Source: Mesorhabditis belari (lineage: Eukaryota > Nematoda > Chromadorea > Rhabditida > Rhabditidae). From it: a DNA stretch of 64,000 nucleotides. Positions 59,557-64,000 of the stretch are shown here, piece by piece. The notes under the pieces are model-generated. The model was not told the DNA's origin. It did no database searches and was given only the letters and a program-made list of their open reading frames with translations. The stretch spans positions 3,530,001-3,594,000 of the forward strand of contig CAUEEP010000736.1 in the NCBI GenBank assembly GCA_958450365.1. Direction: 5' to 3'. Both the position numbers and the translations under genes were made by a program. How positions within the stretch are numbered: position 1 is the stretch's first letter; every line of letters starts with the position of its first letter.

Positions 59557-59822
59557 ATTATGTAGGTTTTGTCAGCGTGAATGAGTGCATCTCAATAGCC
59601 AGCAATAGAAACTAAATGTTAAATTGAGTCGATTGAAAGTGGCTTTCGTTTTTCTGATTTTCCAGAGCACCACCAAAGTGGTAACTCATTGACCAAATTG
59701 TTTTGAGTTTTGTAAAGGCCCAATGATTCCAAACCTATAATCTGTAAAGACCCTTTTATTTCCCTTCTCTAAAGGCCCAATGATCCTTTTATGGATTGAG
59801 GCTGGGAATACAAAAAACCATG

Positions 59823-59880
59823 TTGCTAACTCCAGCTTTCTAGGCGGACGCTCTACCAATTAGCTACGCCGACACGTATG
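59823..59880 (-). repeat. tRNA-like (SINE-type) sequence, 5' half
   Basis: Minus strand reads GTAGCTAATTGGTAGAGCG, a good box A, then GTCCGCCTAGAAAGCTGG. The CTAGAA anticodon-loop-like word is shared with the copies at 47437, 50655 and 50994. Box B is missing. Confidence 0.5.
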
Positions 59881-60075
59881 GCTTTGTCGCCAAGGAAGGA
59901 TTTTATCCCTTACTAACCCACTCCCAGACCAAGAACGTTTAATTTAAAACTGATTCCAAAAGTGCATCGATCTGTAAGTGATCTAAATTTTTCATTACAA
60001 GCTTATAGAACCTTGCCTGCTCACTTTAGCTTGATAAACAATTCATTGCTTCCTAAAGTTGAAATTTCTTTCAAA

Positions 60076-60612
60076 TACCGTATTCTCTCTAATAGTAGTG
60101 CACCCCGGCGAGCCGAGTTGGGGACTATTTTACAGTTTCCAAGCTTTTGGAGAAGCTCAACACTCAAATCCCACACTAGATCTCATCGTCAGCTACATTT
60201 TCCGACCCCACATCGATAGGTTTGGATAAGCGGTTCTCGAGATTTCGAGTAATTTAGGCGAGCCTAGACTTAGGCTTAGGTCCAGGCTCAGGCTCAGGCT
60301 TGAAAATCAATGCATCAATAAAAACGTCAAAAAGAACAACGAACCATTGTTTGCTAAAGTGTATCCTTTTCTGTCTTCGTACTGTAGCAAGATTTCAGCT
60401 ACCGTATTCCCTCTAATAGTAGTGCACCCCGGCGAGCCGAGTTGGTGACTATTTTACGGTCTCCAAGCTTTTGCAGAAGCTCAACACTCTAGTCCCCCAC
60501 TAGATCTCATCGTCAGCTACATTTTCCGACCCCACATCGATAGGTTCTCATAAGCGCTTTTCGAGATTTCGAGCAATTTAGGCAACGCTCAGGGTGCACT
60601 ACTATTAGAGAA
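60076..60612. repeat. two adjoining TACCGTATT...CTAATAG MITE copies
   Basis: Copy one opens at 60076 and stops near 60255 without its right end. Copy two runs 60402-60612 and has both ends (TACCGTATTCCCTCTAATAG and CACTACTATTAGAGAAAAT). Internal units match those at 42.5 and 44.6 kb. Confidence 0.8.
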
Positions 60613-61639
60613 AATCTTAAAAACTATACCAATTCAATTTACTTTCAATCTTCAAAGTGATGCCTGTTTTTCTCTAAAACAATTCTAGATTTAGATCTAG
60701 CCCTATGCTTTTTGAGAGAAAGTTCATCAATGAATCTTCTTGTTTTTCACTTTCCCATATCCCATTACCGATCATTCCACTTTCCCTGCAAAATAGACTC
60801 TTAAATATTCAATTATCTTTCGATAAAACTCCTCACCACTTTGTAATATTTCTTTCTCAGAGAAAGATAAATTCGCCTACAAAAATTTGCGTCACGCAGG
60901 TGGCCTTTTTCTTTTTCTTTTTCTTCTTCTTTTTATATTTAAGTTCAAAGACTCAACGAAAACATGTCGCTATGATTTTTTTTTGATCAAAAATTTTTGT
61001 AATCGTGAAATCAAAGTCTAAAGACATTTTACTATAAAGGAAATGTTTTGATTTTTACGCTTGAGTTTCCAAAAATGAAAAATACTTATAAGAACAATAT
61101 TATTTCAAAATATTGTACTAAAAGAAGTTTTAGAAGTTTTAAAATACTTTTCTTTACATGCATAACTCATGCATAACTCAAATTTACATTTCAGCCTCAA
61201 TTATCATACAAAACCAAACGTTTAAAAGAGTTATAACCTAGAAAATTGATATTTTACAAATTTCCATCTATTATCTATCAATTCCTTCTAACTTGGGTAT
61301 TTTGGGGGGTTTTTTTGAAGTACCAGTGTCAGAATGGATGCGTTTCCACTCCTGAACACAAAGGAAACCCAAACAATTTCCTCTTAGCCAACAAGCAGCT
61401 AAAACTGTTTAAACAACACCACTGAGTGAACTGTTTAAACAAAATTTATCTCATCGTTACCTTTGCATCACCATTGACGTCTTAAGTCTATTCAAAAAGT
61501 ACATAATAAACTTCCCCATTTCCTATATATGTCTAAAAACAAATTCTCGTCTATTCCTGAATGCTTTCTCCTTGTTTACAAAGTTGTTTTTTGTCTTGGC
61601 AAAGATAAAGATTTTGCGTCATCCAAATCACTCGTCAAA
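60613..61639. other. possible upstream region of the candidate exon at 61640
   Basis: AT-rich. CTGTTTAAAC occurs twice at 61400-61445 (around ACAACACCACTGAGTGAA), an inverted arrangement that could be a regulatory site, and TATATATG lies at 61525. Confidence 0.3.
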
Positions 61640-61780
61640 ATGGAGTTGAATAATCTCAAAAGCTTTTGCGCTACAAGTTCTTTTCCTCATCTTTATTTCT
61701 TTATACTCCTTTTGTTTGACCTTCTTATCCCGGCTTTGACGGGCTACAAATCCCCCAAATCAAATGTACATATAAACGAG
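61640..61780 (+). CDS. candidate first exon encoding a signal peptide
   Basis: ATG at 61640 in an AAAATGG context opens MELNNLKSFCATSSF, then a hydrophobic core HLYFFILLLFDLLIPALTG that looks like a signal peptide or anchor, then YKSPKSNVHINE before a possible donor GTTTAT at 61781; unspliced, the frame stops at 61795. No further exons were found before the window ends. It may be the start of a gene continuing beyond 64000, or chance. Confidence 0.35.
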
Positions 61781-61879
61781 GTTTATGAGACCTGATCTAG
61801 TTTGACATTTGATAATTTTTAGTTTTGATTTAGTTGACTAAGCAGCTTCATTGCCGAAATTACTGTATTAGTTATTGCT

Positions 61880-62560
61880 TTCATTTACTAGAAAACATTG
61901 CGCTTTGTTCATTTTATTCAAGTTTTATTATGTGGCAAATAAACAAAATATTGTAACTATTTGTAATCAAAAATCTCATTGTTAAAAATAAACAGTTGGC
62001 AATTGGAGATTCGAACCCACCACAAAAAAAACTAGATTAGTTCCGTAGACGATCGCACTATCCACTACACCACGAGAGCCGTGGTGAGAAAGCGCATAAA
62101 CGATAAAGCGACCAAGAATGTAAAGGAAAAACTTGCAGGCCAAAAAGCTTTCATTTGCAAGCTATTTGGCAGAGTTTGTTTACAAGTTCGGAAACTCCAT
62201 TCGATTTGCTAATTTCCATTTAAAAGCTGGAATCTTTAACTAAAAAAACTGAAGTTCTCTACCTAAAAGGCTGATTTTCTAGTAAATGAAAGTAAATCGT
62301 TTTCTAGTAAATCGGCCTTGTGTTTACTAGAAAACGATTTATTTTCATTTACTAGAAAACGATTTACTTTCATTTACTAGAAAACAGTGTGTTTTGTTCA
62401 TTTTGTTCTAGTTCTATTATGTGGGAAATAAGCAAAATATTATAAGAATTTGTAATCAGAAATCTCATTGTTAAAAATAAACAGTTGGCAATTGGAGCTT
62501 CGAACTCACCAACTAGATTAGTTCCGTAGACGGTTTCAAGACTGATCTCTCTAATCTCCA
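61880..62560. repeat. two direct copies of a 180-bp unit with a tRNA-like head
   Basis: Blocks 61880-62060 and 62370-62545 share AACAGTTGGCAATTGGAG, AACTAGATTAGTTCCGTAGA and TTTACTAGAAAAC. The first contains a minus-strand tRNA-like sequence at 62008-62078 (CGTGGTGTAGTGGATAG, GGTGGGTTCGAATC); the second keeps only part of it. Between, TTTACTAGAAAACGATTTA repeats three times (62318-62385). Confidence 0.8.
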
Positions 62561-63235
62561 TTGCCTTTACTACTGTATTCTTTTTTAAACTTTAAAGAAA
62601 TGGGCTTTTTCTCACGATTTTATTAAAACTACTTTGTTTTACTGGTTTCTAATCAAAGTCCATTTTCAGCAATGGAATTTTTTTATAAATTTGTGAATTA
62701 ATGAAGCCTTATCTCTTTGTACCACCATTACAAATTTGAAGAAACCCTATTATTTGTAAATATTTCCTTTTTTTCTGCTACAATTTGATTACCAGAAATC
62801 CTCTCTTTTTTGTCATAAGTCGGCCCGAAAAAATTCGAGAAATGATCTGAAATTTGATAGGGTTTCACAAGTGGAAAGGGGGAAAAGTAGTAGAAAAATA
62901 CTTTTCACCCAAAAAATTTCGGGTTTTCGGTTTGATAAAATTTCAGCAGAAATGTGATAGGATAAAGTAGAATTGCCATTTTAAAATAAAAATAAATAAA
63001 GATAAAGTTGAATTGCCATTTTAAAAACAAGAGCTATTCCAGAGAATTTACTTTAAATTTAAAGCTCCATCTGCAGACAATCACACCTAGAACTCAACGC
63101 AATTGTACTTTTAAAAGTTTAAACTCGATTTAATTTACTTGAAAAATGATATAAATCTGTTTAAAATCGTTTAGAATCAAGTTTTACCTGTAAAATTTTA
63201 CATTTAAATAATAGCCTGAACAAATTGAACTCTAA
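62561..63235. other. no supported gene
   Basis: AT-rich, with a GATAAAGTAGAATTGCCATT duplication near 62962 and 63000. Confidence 0.4.
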
Positions 63236-63962
63236 TAGCTTTCTCTGGTTCAGAATAGCTTTGAGCTTCTATTTATATCGAATTGATTCCGTTTAATTTT
63301 TAGCTCTTTAAGGAATTGTGGTCCTTTTTCGAACAAAGAAATCAACTCTGTGACTTCAGCTTTTAGGATTACTATGCGAACTGTAAAATTCTTTTCATAG
63401 CATCTTCTTATATCTTTTTTTTGATCTATTATATTAGTGAGTGATTTTCTAAGCTTTGCACTACTTTAACTACTTTAACATGACTCAACGCTACTACTTT
63501 GACATTAGTTCTAACCGGGGTTATTATTATTTAGTGAGTAAGCAAGCCAAAACCAGACCAGAAGCCTAAATAGCGATTTGAACTGTAAAATTCAAAATAA
63601 CTGAGCCTAAGCCTAAGCCAAGCCTGAGCCAAGCCTAAGCCAGGCCTAAGCCAAGCCTGAGCCAAGCCTAAGCCAGGCCTAAGCCAAGCCTGAGCCAAGC
63701 CTAAGCCAAGCCTGAGTCAAGTCTGAACCAAGCCTGAGCCAAGCCTAAGCCAGGCCTAAGCCAAGCCTGAGAAATTTTTTGGCAGATTCGACTCTCTGTA
63801 GTTTTCTCGCTGGTTCAGAATAGCTTTGAGCTTCTATTTATATCGAATTTGGCTTGATTCCGTTTAATTTTTAGCTCTTTAAGGAATTGTGGTCCTTTTT
63901 CGAACAAAGAAATCAACTCTGTGACTTCAGCTTTTAGGATTACTCTTGCTGAACTGTAAAAT
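63236..63962. repeat. direct repeats flanking an 11-bp satellite
   Basis: A 155-bp block (TCAGAATAGCTTTGAGCTTC to TTTTAGGATTACT) at 63246-63395 recurs at 63812-63962. The array between is annotated separately. Confidence 0.9.
63601..63771. repeat. 11-bp satellite CCTAAGCCAAG with 33-bp higher order
   Basis: About 15 units of 11 bp. Variants CCTGAGCCAAG, CCTAAGCCAGG and CCTAAGCCAAG follow one another in a recurring triplet, giving a 33-bp higher-order repeat. Each unit contains GCC and most contain CCTAAGCC, close to but not the same as the nematode telomere word GCCTAA. Confidence 0.93.
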
Positions 63963-64000
63963 ACTCTAATTTCATTTTAAAATTTCTCAATTGTACTCTT

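Overview
This is a stretch of nuclear DNA from a nematode, most likely a rhabditid. The evidence is AT-rich sequence, many short introns (often 37-60 nt) ending in TTTCAG or TTTTAG, acceptor-like AG sites a few bases before several start codons (as expected for spliced-leader trans-splicing), small exons, and gene families whose best matches known to me are animal. All exon models were read by eye from splice signals and reading phase; no search was run.

Layout. About 1.8-5.8 kb holds two tandem minus-strand AIG1/ADTRP-type membrane hydrolase genes. From 9.1 to 32.7 kb runs a gene-rich plus-strand block: an unrecognised 246-residue protein with a basic C-terminus (9.1-10.8 kb), a TMEM104-like transporter (12.4-15.7 kb), a secreted protein with a Thr/Pro-rich region and a COMT-type methyltransferase domain (16.8-21.0 kb), a DENND1/RME-4-type DENN protein (23.7-27.6 kb), and a degenerate M13 (neprilysin-like) protein that has lost its zinc motif (27.9-32.7 kb). 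The tail of the M13-like gene meets a mariner relic which itself contains a DD37D mariner-family element; a second DD37D element lies at 35.2-36.5 kb. A small secreted LDL-receptor class A protein lies at 42.0-44.4 kb.

The rest, especially 44.5-64 kb, is gene-poor. It holds terminal-inverted-repeat elements (MITEs), kilobase-scale palindromes, tRNA-derived SINE-like sequences, segmental direct repeats, and three unrelated tandem arrays that share an 11-bp period. Two possible first exons (54.86 and 61.64 kb) could belong to genes running off the window.

The genes show no shared pathway. The two AIG1-like paralogues are a local duplication. The DENN protein should act in endocytic Rab activation, the TMEM104-like protein in membrane transport, and the COMT-like, M13-like and LDLa proteins carry signal peptides and should enter the secretory route.
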